57,193 bases of DNA from Rhodospirillaceae bacterium UBA6219. Lineage in GTDB: Bacteria > Pseudomonadota > Alphaproteobacteria > Rhodospirillales > Magnetospirillaceae. How positions within the stretch are numbered: the stretch's first letter is position 1; every line of letters starts with the position of its first letter. A program made the position numbers and the translations under genes. Shown in pieces: positions 24,354 to 33,263 of the stretch. Below the pieces are notes generated by a model that saw only the letters and a list, made by a program, of their open reading frames with translations, searched no databases and was not told the DNA's origin. The DNA lies in the NCBI GenBank assembly GCA_002435715.1, contig DISD01000065.1:1-57193 (forward strand), in the 5' to 3' direction.

Positions 24354-26435
24354 TTAGTAACGCGCGTCGCGGGGCTTCTTGCCGTTGGCCCAGTCGTTGA
24401 CCTTGGGCGCGAAGTCGGGACGCGGTTGGTGGGTGAAGTATTCCGACACGTCCACCGCTTCCTGTTCGCTCAAGGCCTTGCCCTGGCCCAGTGGCCAATG
24501 GGTGCCCCAGGCGATGGGCATGTTGTTCAGCACGAAGGCGGCGGCGGTGAAGGTGCGGGCCATGCCGGCACCGATGTTGAAGGATTCGTCCCCCCACAGC
24601 GGTGGGAAGATGAATTCGCCCCGGGCGTCCTTCAGACCTTCGCCGTTGTCACCATGGCAGGCGGCGCATTTTTCACCATAGACCTTCTGGCCGTTCACCG
24701 GATCTGGGACGTGCTGCATGTTGCGGTTGCCGATACCGCGACCGGCGATTTTGGCCCCCTTCGGCACGCCTTCCGACAGCCAGTCGAAATAGGCCAGCAT
24801 GGCTTGCATCTCGCGGCTCTCGGGTTCCAGCTTCTTGCCGTTCATCGACCGCATCATGCAGCCGTTGATGCGTTCGGTCAGAGTGACTTCACGACCGGCG
24901 CGGGGATTGAATTGCGGGAAGGTCGGCGACGAACCATAGAAGGCGCCACCCACCGGGGTCTTGCCGCCATTCATGTGGCAATTGGTGCAGTTCAGACCAT
25001 CGCCCACATTGTCGGGCAGCAGATGCTTGGTGTCGGTCAGCAGACGGCGGCCCAGGCGGATCATGTCGCCCTTTTCACCGGCCGGAATGGCGGTGTCGGG
25101 TTTGGGGGCGAAGGGCAGCACGCCTTCGGGCAGCTTGGGCTTGGCGATTTCAGTGGGCAGGCCCAGTCGCTTTTTGGCCGCCAGCGACACCTTGCGCAAC
25201 GACGCCACGTCGGATGCCGAAACCGCAGCCGCATGGTTGCCCCAGCCACCCCGCACGAAGGTGACGATATCGGCGATGGTGGCGTCGTCCAAGCGGTCGA
25301 AGGCCGGCATGGCGAAGGCCATCTTGTCAAAAGGCGTCGCCGCCATGTGACCACCATCCAAGGTGATGCGGATCACCGAGCTGGCATCCTTGGTCAACAA
25401 TGCCGAATTGCCGGCCAAGGCGGGATAGACGGACGGCGCGCCCTTGCCGTCGGGCCGGTGGCACGACGCGCAATATTCCATATAGGCGGTGGCGCCGCGG
25501 GCCGAGTAATCGCCGCTTTTCAGCGCCTTGAAGGTGGCGTCGGTCGAAACCGCCGCCAATTCGGTGCCGGGCGTCGGCGACAGCGATTTCAGATAGCGCG
25601 ACATGGCGGTCAAATCGGCTTCGCTGAGATTCTGGGTGGAATGGCTGATCACTTCCACCATGCCACCGAAGGCAGCGGTGAAGTCGTTGCGACCGGTCTT
25701 CAGGAAGCGGGTCAGGTCGGCCTCGCTCCACGATCCGAGGCCGGCACCCTTGCCGCCGCGCAGATCCTTGGCGTGCCAACCGTCGATATTGGCCCCCGAC
25801 AGATAGGCTTCGCCGTCACCCGCGCCCATGGCCTTTTCCTGGAACCCCAGACCGCGCGGCGTGTGGCACGACCCACAATGGCCCAGGCCTTCCACCAGAT
25901 AGGCGCCACGATTCCATTGTTCGTCCTGGCCGGCAACCGGTTGATGGCGGCCGAAATCAACATACATGGCGTTCCACACCGCCAGCGTCCAACGCATGTT
26001 CAGCGGCCAGGGAATGTCGGAATCCCGGTTCTTTTGCGAAACCGGCGTCACCCCCTTGGTGAAGAAGGCGTAAAGCGCCTGCATGTCGGCGTCGGACACC
26101 TTGGTGTAGGACGGATACGGCATGGCCGGATACAGCTTGTGACCGCCTTTGGCCACGCCGTCGCGCACGGCCGCCGCGAATTCGTCATAGGAATAGCCGC
26201 CGATACCGGTCAACGGATCGGGAGTGATGTTGGTGGAATAAACCGTGCCGATCGGGGTTTCCATGGGCAGGCCACCCGCCATATAGGCGCCCCCCGGCAC
26301 TGTGTGGCAGGCCGTGCAATTACCGGCGATGGCCAGATAGCGCCCCTTGTCGATCTGGTCTTGGGAAAAGTCTGCCCGGGCCAATCCCGGGGCCGCCAGC
26401 ACCAATGCGGCGACGATGGTCAATTTGGGTTTCAC
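24354..26435 (-). CDS. five-heme cytochrome c: triheme Adh-type domain fused to TsdA-like diheme domain
   Basis: A 693-aa exported protein; GTG start at 26435 with GGAGG 6 nt upstream, and a signal peptide ending ARA. Five CxxCH motifs: CTACH (C40), CGSCH and CASCH in the first ~430 residues, arranged as in the triheme cytochrome subunits of alcohol/gluconate dehydrogenases, then CTNCH and CAACH in the last ~240. The C-terminal half matches thiosulfate dehydrogenase TsdA: GRRLLTDT, INGCMMRSMNGK with the Cys that ligates heme 1, FPPLWGDESFNIGAGM and NMPIAWG. It should interconvert thiosulfate and tetrathionate in the periplasm, with the N-terminal part passing electrons. It is divergent from a TtrS/TtrR-like pair, which supports tetrathionate chemistry. 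Confidence 0.85.
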   Translation of the reverse strand: MKPKLTIVAALVLAAPGLARADFSQDQIDKGRYLAIAGNCTACHTVPGGAYMAGGLPMETPIGTVYSTNITPDPLTGIGGYSYDEFAAAVRDGVAKGGHKLYPAMPYPSYTKVSDADMQALYAFFTKGVTPVSQKNRDSDIPWPLNMRWTLAVWNAMYVDFGRHQPVAGQDEQWNRGAYLVEGLGHCGSCHTPRGLGFQEKAMGAGDGEAYLSGANIDGWHAKDLRGGKGAGLGSWSEADLTRFLKTGRNDFTAAFGGMVEVISHSTQNLSEADLTAMSRYLKSLSPTPGTELAAVSTDATFKALKSGDYSARGATAYMEYCASCHRPDGKGAPSVYPALAGNSALLTKDASSVIRITLDGGHMAATPFDKMAFAMPAFDRLDDATIADIVTFVRGGWGNHAAAVSASDVASLRKVSLAAKKRLGLPTEIAKPKLPEGVLPFAPKPDTAIPAGEKGDMIRLGRRLLTDTKHLLPDNVGDGLNCTNCHMNGGKTPVGGAFYGSSPTFPQFNPRAGREVTLTERINGCMMRSMNGKKLEPESREMQAMLAYFDWLSEGVPKGAKIAGRGIGNRNMQHVPDPVNGQKVYGEKCAACHGDNGEGLKDARGEFIFPPLWGDESFNIGAGMARTFTAAAFVLNNMPIAWGTHWPLGQGKALSEQEAVDVSEYFTHQPRPDFAPKVNDWANGKKPRDARY

Positions 26436-26594
26436 GGCAACCTCCTGCCCCTTGCGCCCCGAACGACAGGGCCTTGGGGGCAAGCCTAGTCCTGCCTATT
26501 CCGCAAACATATTGGGGTTATGACACCCGCCATCAGGGTTTTCCCTAAGTCCGTCGGATTTGAGCCAGCCCCGCTCCCGGTGTATGGATGTGTC

Positions 26595-28325
26595 ATGCGC
26601 TTTCTTGCCCCGATCCTTTTAAGTGTTTTCCTTGCCGTGCCCGCCATCGCCGGCGAGGTGCGTGTCGGCGTCTTGGCCTATCGCGGGGCCGAACGGGCGG
26701 AACAGGATTGGTTGGGCACCGTGGCCCATTTGAACGCCAGCCTGCCGGACCGGCAATTCGTCACCGTGCCCCTGGACCTGCCCGGCCTGACCCGGGCGGT
26801 GGAAACCCACCAGGTGGATTTCGTCATCACCAATCCCGGTCATTACGTGGAACTGGAAAGCCGCTTTCACACCACCCGCATCGCCACGGTGGAAAGCAGC
26901 CCCGGCCCAACCCCGGGCGCCGCCATCGGCTCGGCGGTGCTGGCGCGGGCGGACGATCCGACCTTGACCAGTTTGGCCGATCTTCGGGGCAAGCGCCTGG
27001 CCGCCGTCGCGCCTGACGCCTTTGGCGGTTATCGGGTAGTGTGGCGGGAATTGCAAAGCCTGGGGCTGGACCCGTCCACCCAAATAAATTTGCGCTTTTT
27101 GGGCTTTCCCATGGAAACCATCGTGGCGGCGGTGGAAAACGGCCAGACGGATGCCGGCATCCTGCGCGTCTGCCTGTACGAGCAATTGATCGAAGAAGGT
27201 CGTCTGGACCCGCTGAAATTCCGCATCCTGTCGGCCCGCCACGTTCCCGACACGCCGTGTTTGACGTCCACCCGGCTTTATCCCGACTGGCCCTTCGCCC
27301 GCCTGGACAGCACCGACCCGGTCCTGGCCAAGCAGGTGGGGATCGCCCTTTTGGCCATGCCGGTGACCGACGGCCAGGGTTGGACGGTGCCGGTGGATTA
27401 CCAAAGCGTCCACGAATTGTTTCGCGACCTGAAGATCGGTCCTTACGAACATTTGGCCCGCCGCAGCTTCAGTGAAACCCTGCGGGACAATTGGCCGTGG
27501 CTGATGCTGGGGGCGTTGGGAATCCTGTGGTGGGTGGTCCATGTGGCGCGGGTGGAATATCTGGTGCGCAGTCGCACCGACGAATTGCGTCAGGTCCACG
27601 AATCGGCCCGCCGCCAGCGCGACGAGATGGAACACGCCGCCCGCCTGGCCTTGATGGGCGAAATGGCGTCGTCCCTGGCCCACGAAATCAACCAACCCCT
27701 GGCCGCCATCGCCAATTATGCCCGCGGTTGCCAACGTCGCATGGCCGACGGCTCTGACCCGGAAGGGGTGGCGGAAGGCGTCGGCCTGATCGCGGTACAA
27801 GCCGAGCGCGCCGCCGACATCGTCCGCCGCATGCGGTCTTTCGTGCGCAAAAGACTGCCCGAACCACAAAGCATCGACATCAACGACGTCATCCGCGATT
27901 CCTTGGGATTGTTCCAAGCCATCGCCGGGCGTGCCGGGGTCCAGGTCGATTTGTCCCTGGCCGAGGGCTTGCCCCCCATCACCGCCGATCGCGTCCAATT
28001 GGAACAAGTGCTGTTGAACCTGTTGAAGAATTCCGCCGACGCCTTGGCCGCTTGCGAACAGCGCCGGACCACCATCACCAGCAAAAGCGCCGTGGGTGGC
28101 CTGGAGGTGATGGTGACCGACAACGGCCCCGGATTGGACGCCCAAACCTTGGCCCACCTGTTCGATCCCTTCTTCACCACCAAGAAAGACGGATTGGGAT
28201 TGGGGCTGTCCTTGTCACGCACCATCATCGAAGCCCATGGTGGCCATCTGTGGGGTGAAAACCGCCCCCAAGGCGGGGCCAGCTTCCATTTCCTGCTGCC
28301 TCATGCGGAAAGACCTCAGCCATGA
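26595..28325 (+). CDS. ttrS: TtrS-like sensor histidine kinase with PhnD-type periplasmic sensor
   Basis: A 576-aa protein. ATG at 26595 gives a clean signal peptide (MRFLAPILLSVFLAVPAIAG); the frame extends to 26520 but without one. Residues ~22-290 form a PhnD-like binding domain (VRVGVLAYRG, FVITNPGHYVE, FGGYRVVWREL). One membrane segment (WPWLMLGALGILWWVVH) follows, then HisKA with LAHEINQPLAAI (phospho-His) and HATPase with NLLKNSADAL, DNGPGL and GLGLGLS. This order is that of the tetrathionate sensor TtrS. Its gene overlaps the regulator gene by ATGA. The ligand is inferred from architecture and from the TsdA-like neighbour. Confidence 0.8.
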   Translation: MRFLAPILLSVFLAVPAIAGEVRVGVLAYRGAERAEQDWLGTVAHLNASLPDRQFVTVPLDLPGLTRAVETHQVDFVITNPGHYVELESRFHTTRIATVESSPGPTPGAAIGSAVLARADDPTLTSLADLRGKRLAAVAPDAFGGYRVVWRELQSLGLDPSTQINLRFLGFPMETIVAAVENGQTDAGILRVCLYEQLIEEGRLDPLKFRILSARHVPDTPCLTSTRLYPDWPFARLDSTDPVLAKQVGIALLAMPVTDGQGWTVPVDYQSVHELFRDLKIGPYEHLARRSFSETLRDNWPWLMLGALGILWWVVHVARVEYLVRSRTDELRQVHESARRQRDEMEHAARLALMGEMASSLAHEINQPLAAIANYARGCQRRMADGSDPEGVAEGVGLIAVQAERAADIVRRMRSFVRKRLPEPQSIDINDVIRDSLGLFQAIAGRAGVQVDLSLAEGLPPITADRVQLEQVLLNLLKNSADALAACEQRRTTITSKSAVGGLEVMVTDNGPGLDAQTLAHLFDPFFTTKKDGLGLGLSLSRTIIEAHGGHLWGENRPQGGASFHFLLPHAERPQP

Positions 28326-28930
28326 ACGCCATCATCCATGTGGTCGACGACGACCAGGCCATGCGTCATTCCCTGGCCTTCTTGCTGAAATCCCTGGGCC
28401 ATCCGGTGGAAAGCCATGATTCGGCCGAGGCCTTCCTGCGCCACTGGCAGCCCGGACTGGCCGGGTGTTTGGTGCTGGATGTGCGCATGCCGGGGATGAG
28501 CGGTCTGGAATTGCAGCGCCATTTGGAAGACAGCGGCAACACGCTTTCCATCGTTTTCCTGTCCGGCCATGGCGACATTCCCATGGTGGTCCGCGCCATG
28601 CGGGCCGGTGCCCTGCAATTCCTGGAAAAGCCCTGCAACGACCAGGTGTTGTTGGATACCGTGGCCGACGGTCTGCGGCAAAGCGTCGCCGCAGCAGCGG
28701 AATGGCGCCAAAGCGTCCATATCCAATCCCGCCTGGAACAACTGACCCCGCGTGAGGCGGCGGTCATGCAATTGGTGGCCGAAGGCAAACCCAACAAGGT
28801 GATCGCCCACGAATTGGACATCTCGATCAAGACCGTCGAGGTCCACCGCGCCCATGTGATGGAAAAGATGGAAGCCGGCTCGGTGGCGGAACTGACCCGA
28901 TTGCTGATGGAGGCCAAGGGCAAACCATAA
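28322..28930 (+). CDS. ttrR: TtrR/FixJ-family response regulator
   Basis: A 202-aa protein: receiver domain with acidic DDD near residue 9, phospho-Asp in LVLDVRMPGMSG, the conserved Thr/Ser site in FLSGHG and Lys in FLEKPC. A LuxR-type helix-turn-helix follows (LTPREAAVMQLVAEGKPNKVIAHEL and the TVEVHRAHVMEKM recognition helix). Paired by ATGA overlap with the TtrS-like kinase, it probably activates the divergent five-heme cytochrome gene. Confidence 0.88.
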   Translation: MNAIIHVVDDDQAMRHSLAFLLKSLGHPVESHDSAEAFLRHWQPGLAGCLVLDVRMPGMSGLELQRHLEDSGNTLSIVFLSGHGDIPMVVRAMRAGALQFLEKPCNDQVLLDTVADGLRQSVAAAAEWRQSVHIQSRLEQLTPREAAVMQLVAEGKPNKVIAHELDISIKTVEVHRAHVMEKMEAGSVAELTRLLMEAKGKP

Positions 28931-29036
28931 GCCTTGCCGCATCGCCGGCATGGGCGGCAAAACGCGCCAATCCGGGCAGATAAGAATCCATATTAGAATT
29001 GTTATTGATTGCATCGGAAAAATAGTTTAGCGTCCA

Positions 29037-29125
29037 GGTCAGATGTTGGCCTCTCCGAGGTCAGCCTCCCTCTCTAAGACAACTCCTCTGCCGCCCGCCT
29101 CCCCCCCTTGGCGGGCGGCTTTTTA
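29037..29125 (+). ncRNA. candidate small RNA ending in a strong terminator
   Basis: In the 286-bp gap before ugpB, a promoter-like TTGTTA (29001-29006 region), 18-nt spacer and TAGTTT are followed by a stretch rich in CCTCC/CTCTC motifs, and then a GCCGCCCGCC/GGCGGGCGGC hairpin with TTTTT. Anti-Shine-Dalgarno-like C-rich loops are common in alphaproteobacterial sRNAs. The 5' end is a guess. It could instead be only the 3' end of the regulator transcript. Confidence 0.3.
29090..29124 (+). terminator. Rho-independent terminator upstream of ugpB
   Basis: A perfect 10-bp GC stem (29090-29099 with 29110-29119), C/T-rich loop, then TTTTTA. It lies 160 bp after the response regulator gene and 93 bp before the ugpB start. 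Confidence 0.88.
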
Positions 29126-29216
29126 TTGGTCCGCCGTCATAATATTGTAACTTTTGGTGGATTTGCCTTGCGCCTCTGCCTCTGTTATCCAAGAGCAAGG
29201 GTTCAAGAGGGGTTTC

Positions 29217-30548
29217 ATGCGCACGATCTTCCGCATCCTTCCTGTGATGCTGCTGTGCCTGCTGAGCATGGGTGTCGCCACCCCGGCCTCGGCGAAGACC
29301 GACCTTGTGTTGTGGCATTCCATGCCCGGGGCCTTGGGGGAATGGATCGAGGACCTGGCCAAGGGTTTCAATGCCGGCAATGCCGGCTATCGCGTGGTCC
29401 CGGTCTACAAGGGCAGCTACGATTCCAGCTTGAACGAAGCGCTGAAGGCCCATGGCCGGGGCCAAGCGCCGCATATGTTGCAGGTCTTCGAAGTGGGCAC
29501 CGCCACCATGATGGCGGCCCGCGACCTGATCCGCCCGGTGCATGAAGTGATGGCGCAGGCCGGCCTGGACTTCATCGAAAACGCCTATTTGCCGGCGGTG
29601 ACGCTGTATTATTCCAGCCTGGACGGCAAATTGCTGTCGCTGCCGCTGAATTCGTCCACGCCGGTTCTGGTGGCCAACCGCAAGGCCCTGGCCCGCGCCG
29701 GTTTGAACCCCCAACAGATTCCCGCCACCTGGCCCGAACTGGAAGACACGGCCCGCACCTTGGTCCAGGCCGGTTTTTCCTGTGGTTTCACGTCTCAGTG
29801 GCAATCATGGATTTTGTTGGAAAACATGTCGGCCTGGCACGACGTCCCCTTCGCCACCAAACAAAACGGCATCGGCGGCATCGACGTCGAACTGAAGTTC
29901 AACTCGCCCTTTCACGTCGCCCATGTGGAACGCCTGGCCGCCATGGTCAAGGACAAGGTTTTCCTGCCGCCCAGCCACCGCGACGAGGCGCTTTCCAAGT
30001 TCCTGGACGGCACCTGTCCGTTGTTGCTGGCCACTTCGGCGTCTTATGGCGAACTGAAGGCGACCAAGGATCTGGATTTCGGCATCGGCATGCTGCCCTA
30101 TTGGCCGGAAATCCAGTGGGCACCCCGCAATTCCATCATCGGCGGCGCCACCCTTTGGGTGATGAACGGCCATCCGGCCACCGACTATATCGGCATCGCC
30201 CAGTTCTTCCAGTATCTGGCCACCCCCGAGGTACAAGCGGCGTCGCATCAGCGCACCGGCTATCTGCCCATTACCCGCGCCGCTTATTCCCTGTCGCGCC
30301 GCCAGGGCTTTTACGAAAGCAACCCACAGGCGGAAACCGCCATCAAGCAGATCACCCTGCATTGGCCGACCGAGAATTCCCGTGGGGTGCGCCTGGGTAA
30401 TTTCGTCGCCATCCGCGTCGTCATCGACCAGCATCTGGACGCCATCTGGGCCGGCCGCGAGACCGCCAAACAGGGCTTGGATGAAGCGGTCCGCAGGGGT
30501 AACGAATTGCTGAAAGATTTCGCCCGCGAAGTCACCACCCCGCGGTGA
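29217..30548 (+). CDS. ugpB: sn-glycerol-3-phosphate ABC transporter binding protein UgpB
   Basis: A 443-aa periplasmic family-1 solute-binding protein. Signal peptide to PASA; then LVLWHSMPGALGEWIEDLA, VYKGSYDSSLNEAL, QVFEVGTATMMAAR, SLPLNSSTPVL, SQWQSWILLENMSAWHD and HQRTGYLPITRAAY match E. coli UgpB almost segment for segment. ATG 29217 has AGAGGGG upstream. The permease and ATPase genes ugpA, ugpE and ugpC are not adjacent: the next gene is convergent. It must use components encoded elsewhere or serve as a scavenger/sensor. Confidence 0.93.
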   Translation: MRTIFRILPVMLLCLLSMGVATPASAKTDLVLWHSMPGALGEWIEDLAKGFNAGNAGYRVVPVYKGSYDSSLNEALKAHGRGQAPHMLQVFEVGTATMMAARDLIRPVHEVMAQAGLDFIENAYLPAVTLYYSSLDGKLLSLPLNSSTPVLVANRKALARAGLNPQQIPATWPELEDTARTLVQAGFSCGFTSQWQSWILLENMSAWHDVPFATKQNGIGGIDVELKFNSPFHVAHVERLAAMVKDKVFLPPSHRDEALSKFLDGTCPLLLATSASYGELKATKDLDFGIGMLPYWPEIQWAPRNSIIGGATLWVMNGHPATDYIGIAQFFQYLATPEVQAASHQRTGYLPITRAAYSLSRRQGFYESNPQAETAIKQITLHWPTENSRGVRLGNFVAIRVVIDQHLDAIWAGRETAKQGLDEAVRRGNELLKDFAREVTTPR

Positions 30549-30551
30549 CCA

Positions 30552-31319
30552 TCACGAATTGACGAATTGCGCCACGGCTTTGGTGAACTCGGCCGGCTTG
30601 TCGGCATGGACCCAATGGCCCGCCCCGTCCACCACCTGCATCTCGGCCTTGGGGAAAAGCGCGGCGATGACGTCTTCATGGGCCGGCAGCACGTAATCCG
30701 ACTGGGCGCCGTGCAGGAACAAAGTCGGGCCGTCATAGCAGGTGCCGTCAGCCACATGCGGAAAGGCCAGGATGTCATCCATGGCCGCCCCCAACACCGC
30801 CAGATTGGGCCGCCAGCGATAAGATCCGGGCTGGCCTTCCAAATTCTGCATCAGGAAAGCGCGAACGCGCGGATCATCGATCACCCCATGCATGGCCAGT
30901 TCCACGTCGCCGCGCCGCAACGCGGTGGCGATGGGGGCCGCCCGCATGGCCTTGATATAAGGGGCGAAGGTGTGGGTATAGCTGACCGGGGCGATGTCGA
31001 CCACCACCAGCTTTTCGACCATTTGCGGATAGGTCAAAGCCAGCATCATCGCCGCCTTGCCGCCCATGGAATGCCCCACCACCGTGGCCTTGCCGCCGCA
31101 TTTGGCTTTGATGAAATCGGCCAATTGCCGGGCCATGAACGGGTAATCCATGGTTTCCGACCACGGTGACGCCCCATGATTGGGCATGTCCACAGCCATC
31201 ACATGATGGCTTTCCCCCAGCTTGGTGGCGATGCCGCCCCAATTGCGCGCCGAGCCCAACAGCCCGTGCATGATGACCAACGGCGCACCGCTGCCGGCTT
31301 CGATGACGTTCAAATTCAT
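30552..31319 (-). CDS. alpha/beta-fold hydrolase, YbfF/esterase-like
   Basis: A 255-aa protein with the alpha/beta hydrolase layout: HGLLGSARNWGG oxyanion region, nucleophile elbow GHSMGGKAAM (Ser near 98), Asp in FLHGAQSDYV and His in GAGHWVHADKP. No signal peptide, so cytosolic. Closest by eye to YbfF-type acyl esterases. It begins 2 bp after aapP on the same strand and may be read through from the aap operon, but no functional link to amino-acid uptake is known. ATG at 31319 is preferred to an upstream TTG overlapping aapP. Confidence 0.85.
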   Translation of the reverse strand: MNLNVIEAGSGAPLVIMHGLLGSARNWGGIATKLGESHHVMAVDMPNHGASPWSETMDYPFMARQLADFIKAKCGGKATVVGHSMGGKAAMMLALTYPQMVEKLVVVDIAPVSYTHTFAPYIKAMRAAPIATALRRGDVELAMHGVIDDPRVRAFLMQNLEGQPGSYRWRPNLAVLGAAMDDILAFPHVADGTCYDGPTLFLHGAQSDYVLPAHEDVIAALFPKAEMQVVDGAGHWVHADKPAEFTKAVAQFVNS

Positions 31320-31321
31320 AA

Positions 31322-32110
31322 TCAATGCCCGATGATCTGACCCAGGAACTGGCGCGTCCGCTCGCTTTTGGGGTCGGAAAAGAACTGTTCCGGCGGCGCC
31401 ATCTCGATGACCCGGCCTTCGGCCATGAACACCATGGTGTCGGCCACCGCCCGGGCGAAACCCATTTCGTGGGTGACGCAGATCATGGTCATGCCTTCGC
31501 CGGCCAGTTCGATCATCACGTCCAGCACCTCCTTGACCATTTCCGGGTCAAGGGCGCTGGTCGGTTCGTCGAACAGCATGATGGACGGCTTCATGGCCAA
31601 CGCCCGGGCGATGGCGACACGCTGTTGCTGACCGCCCGACAACTGGCCGGGGAACTTCTTGGCCTGATCCGGGATGCGCACGCGCTCCAGCAATTGCATG
31701 GCCAGATCCTCGGCTTCCTTCTTCGGCACATGCTTCACCCAAGTGGGCGCCAGGGTCAGGTTCTGCAGCACCGTCAGATGCGGGAACAAATTGAAGCTTT
31801 GGAACACCATGCCGACATCCTTGCGGATGGCGTCGATGGCCTTCAAATCGTCGGCCAACTCGATATTGTTGACCAGGATACGCCCGGCCTGATGTTCTTC
31901 CAGCCGGTTGACACAGCGGATCATGGTGGACTTGCCCGAGCCCGACGGCCCGCACACCACCACCTTCTCGCCCTTCTTCACCGACAGGTTGACGTCCTTC
32001 AGCACATGGAAGGCGCCATACCATTTTTGCACGTCGATCAATTCGACCACGGGCAATTCGACCACGGGCAATTCGACCACGGGCAACTCGACAACGGGAG
32101 CGTCGGACAT
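31322..32110 (-). CDS. aapP: general L-amino acid ABC transporter ATPase AapP
   Basis: A 262-aa polar amino-acid family ATPase: Walker A GPSGSGKST, Q-loop FQSFNLFPH, signature LSGGQQQRV, Walker B IMLFDEPTSALDPE and H-loop THEMGFA. GGAGG lies 5 nt before ATG. The N-terminus is unusual: a VVELP unit is repeated four times before the normal beginning (VVELIDVQKWYGAFHVLKDV), encoded by a 15-bp tandem DNA repeat. Energises AapQM at the inner membrane. It follows aapM by 10 bp. Confidence 0.95.
   Translation of the reverse strand: MSDAPVVELPVVELPVVELPVVELIDVQKWYGAFHVLKDVNLSVKKGEKVVVCGPSGSGKSTMIRCVNRLEEHQAGRILVNNIELADDLKAIDAIRKDVGMVFQSFNLFPHLTVLQNLTLAPTWVKHVPKKEAEDLAMQLLERVRIPDQAKKFPGQLSGGQQQRVAIARALAMKPSIMLFDEPTSALDPEMVKEVLDVMIELAGEGMTMICVTHEMGFARAVADTMVFMAEGRVIEMAPPEQFFSDPKSERTRQFLGQIIGH
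32041..32100. repeat. 15-bp coding minisatellite, four copies, in the aapP 5' end
   Basis: attcgaccacgggca occurs three times in perfect tandem (32041-32085), followed by a diverged fourth copy (32086-32100). On the minus strand each encodes five residues of the VVELP repeat, so copy-number change would keep the reading frame. Confidence 0.95.
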
Positions 32111-32120
32111 CAGGCCTCCT

Positions 32121-33263
32121 TCAGCGGCGGTGACCGGTGGCGAGCTGACGCTCGAGCCACTGGCTGTAACGGGACATGGAGAAGCAGAACACCCAATAGA
32201 TGGCGGCGGCGATCACATAGCCTTCGACGAAATAGGGGCGCCATTCCGGGTCGGCCAAGGCCGCCTTGGAGGCCGCCAACAGGTCGTAAAGACCGACGAT
32301 GGTCACCAACGAGGTGTCCTTGAAGCAGGAAATGAACTGGTTGACGATGGGCGGGATCACCAGCCGCAACGCCTGGGGCAGCACGATGAGGCGCATCTTG
32401 CGCCAGTACGGCAATCCCAAGGCGTCGGCGGCTTCTTCCTGACCGCGCGGAATGGCCTGCAGGCCGCCGCGCACCGCCTCCGCCAGATAGGCGGCGGTGA
32501 ACAAGGTGATGCCGGCCAAGGCCCGCAGCAGCTTGTCGATGGTCACCCCTTCGGGCAGGAACAGCGGGAACATGACGGACGCCATGAACAGCACGCTGAC
32601 CAGCGGCACCCCACGCACCAGTTCGATATAGCCGGTGCAGATGGCCTTGATGGCCGGCAGGTTGGAACGCCGGCCCAGGGCCAGGACGATGGACAGCGGA
32701 AAGGCCAGGACGATGCCCAACAACGCCAGCCCCATGGTCAGCGGCAGGCCGCCCCACAGACCGGTTTCCACATAGGGCAGGCCCAGGATGCCGCCCCACA
32801 TCAGCCACGCCACCACCACAACCGCCACGCCCCAGGCATAACCCAGTTCGCGGCGCCAGAACCGGCGCGGCGCGCTGGTCGCCAGCATGGCGATGACAAT
32901 GCAGGTGGCGAGAAGCGGCCGCCAATGCTGGTCATAGGGATAGACCCCGAACAGCATCAGCCGGTTCTTTTCCCCCATCAGCGCCCAGCACGCCCCGGCG
33001 GAATCGCGACACGCCGCAGCGGAACCGTCGGCGACGCTCCAGGTGGCGTGGAACAGCCCCCAGCTGAGAAGCGGCGGGATGGTTTCCCACAACAGGAACA
33101 GTGCCAACAGGGTCAGGATGGTGTTGGGAACACTGTCGAACAGATTGCTTTTGGCCCAACCCAGCGGCTTCCACAGCGGGGTCTCGGGGACCACCGCCGA
33201 CGAGGGTTCCTCGACGTCGGCGGCGGCGGTTGCGGCGTGGATGTCGTCTTCCGGCTTGATCAT
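32121..33263 (-). CDS. aapM: general L-amino acid ABC transporter permease AapM
   Basis: A 380-aa His/Glu/Gln-type permease with an N-terminal soluble stretch, several hydrophobic segments and the EAA loop near the C-terminus (EAADALGLPYWRKMRLIVLPQALR). LPLTMGLALLGIVLAFPLSIVLALGRRS and GYIELVRGVPLVSVLFM are family signatures. ATG at 33263 overlaps the aapQ stop as ATGA; the longer frame is rejected. Forms the channel with AapQ. Confidence 0.94.
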   Translation of the reverse strand: MIKPEDDIHAATAAADVEEPSSAVVPETPLWKPLGWAKSNLFDSVPNTILTLLALFLLWETIPPLLSWGLFHATWSVADGSAAACRDSAGACWALMGEKNRLMLFGVYPYDQHWRPLLATCIVIAMLATSAPRRFWRRELGYAWGVAVVVVAWLMWGGILGLPYVETGLWGGLPLTMGLALLGIVLAFPLSIVLALGRRSNLPAIKAICTGYIELVRGVPLVSVLFMASVMFPLFLPEGVTIDKLLRALAGITLFTAAYLAEAVRGGLQAIPRGQEEAADALGLPYWRKMRLIVLPQALRLVIPPIVNQFISCFKDTSLVTIVGLYDLLAASKAALADPEWRPYFVEGYVIAAAIYWVFCFSMSRYSQWLERQLATGHRR

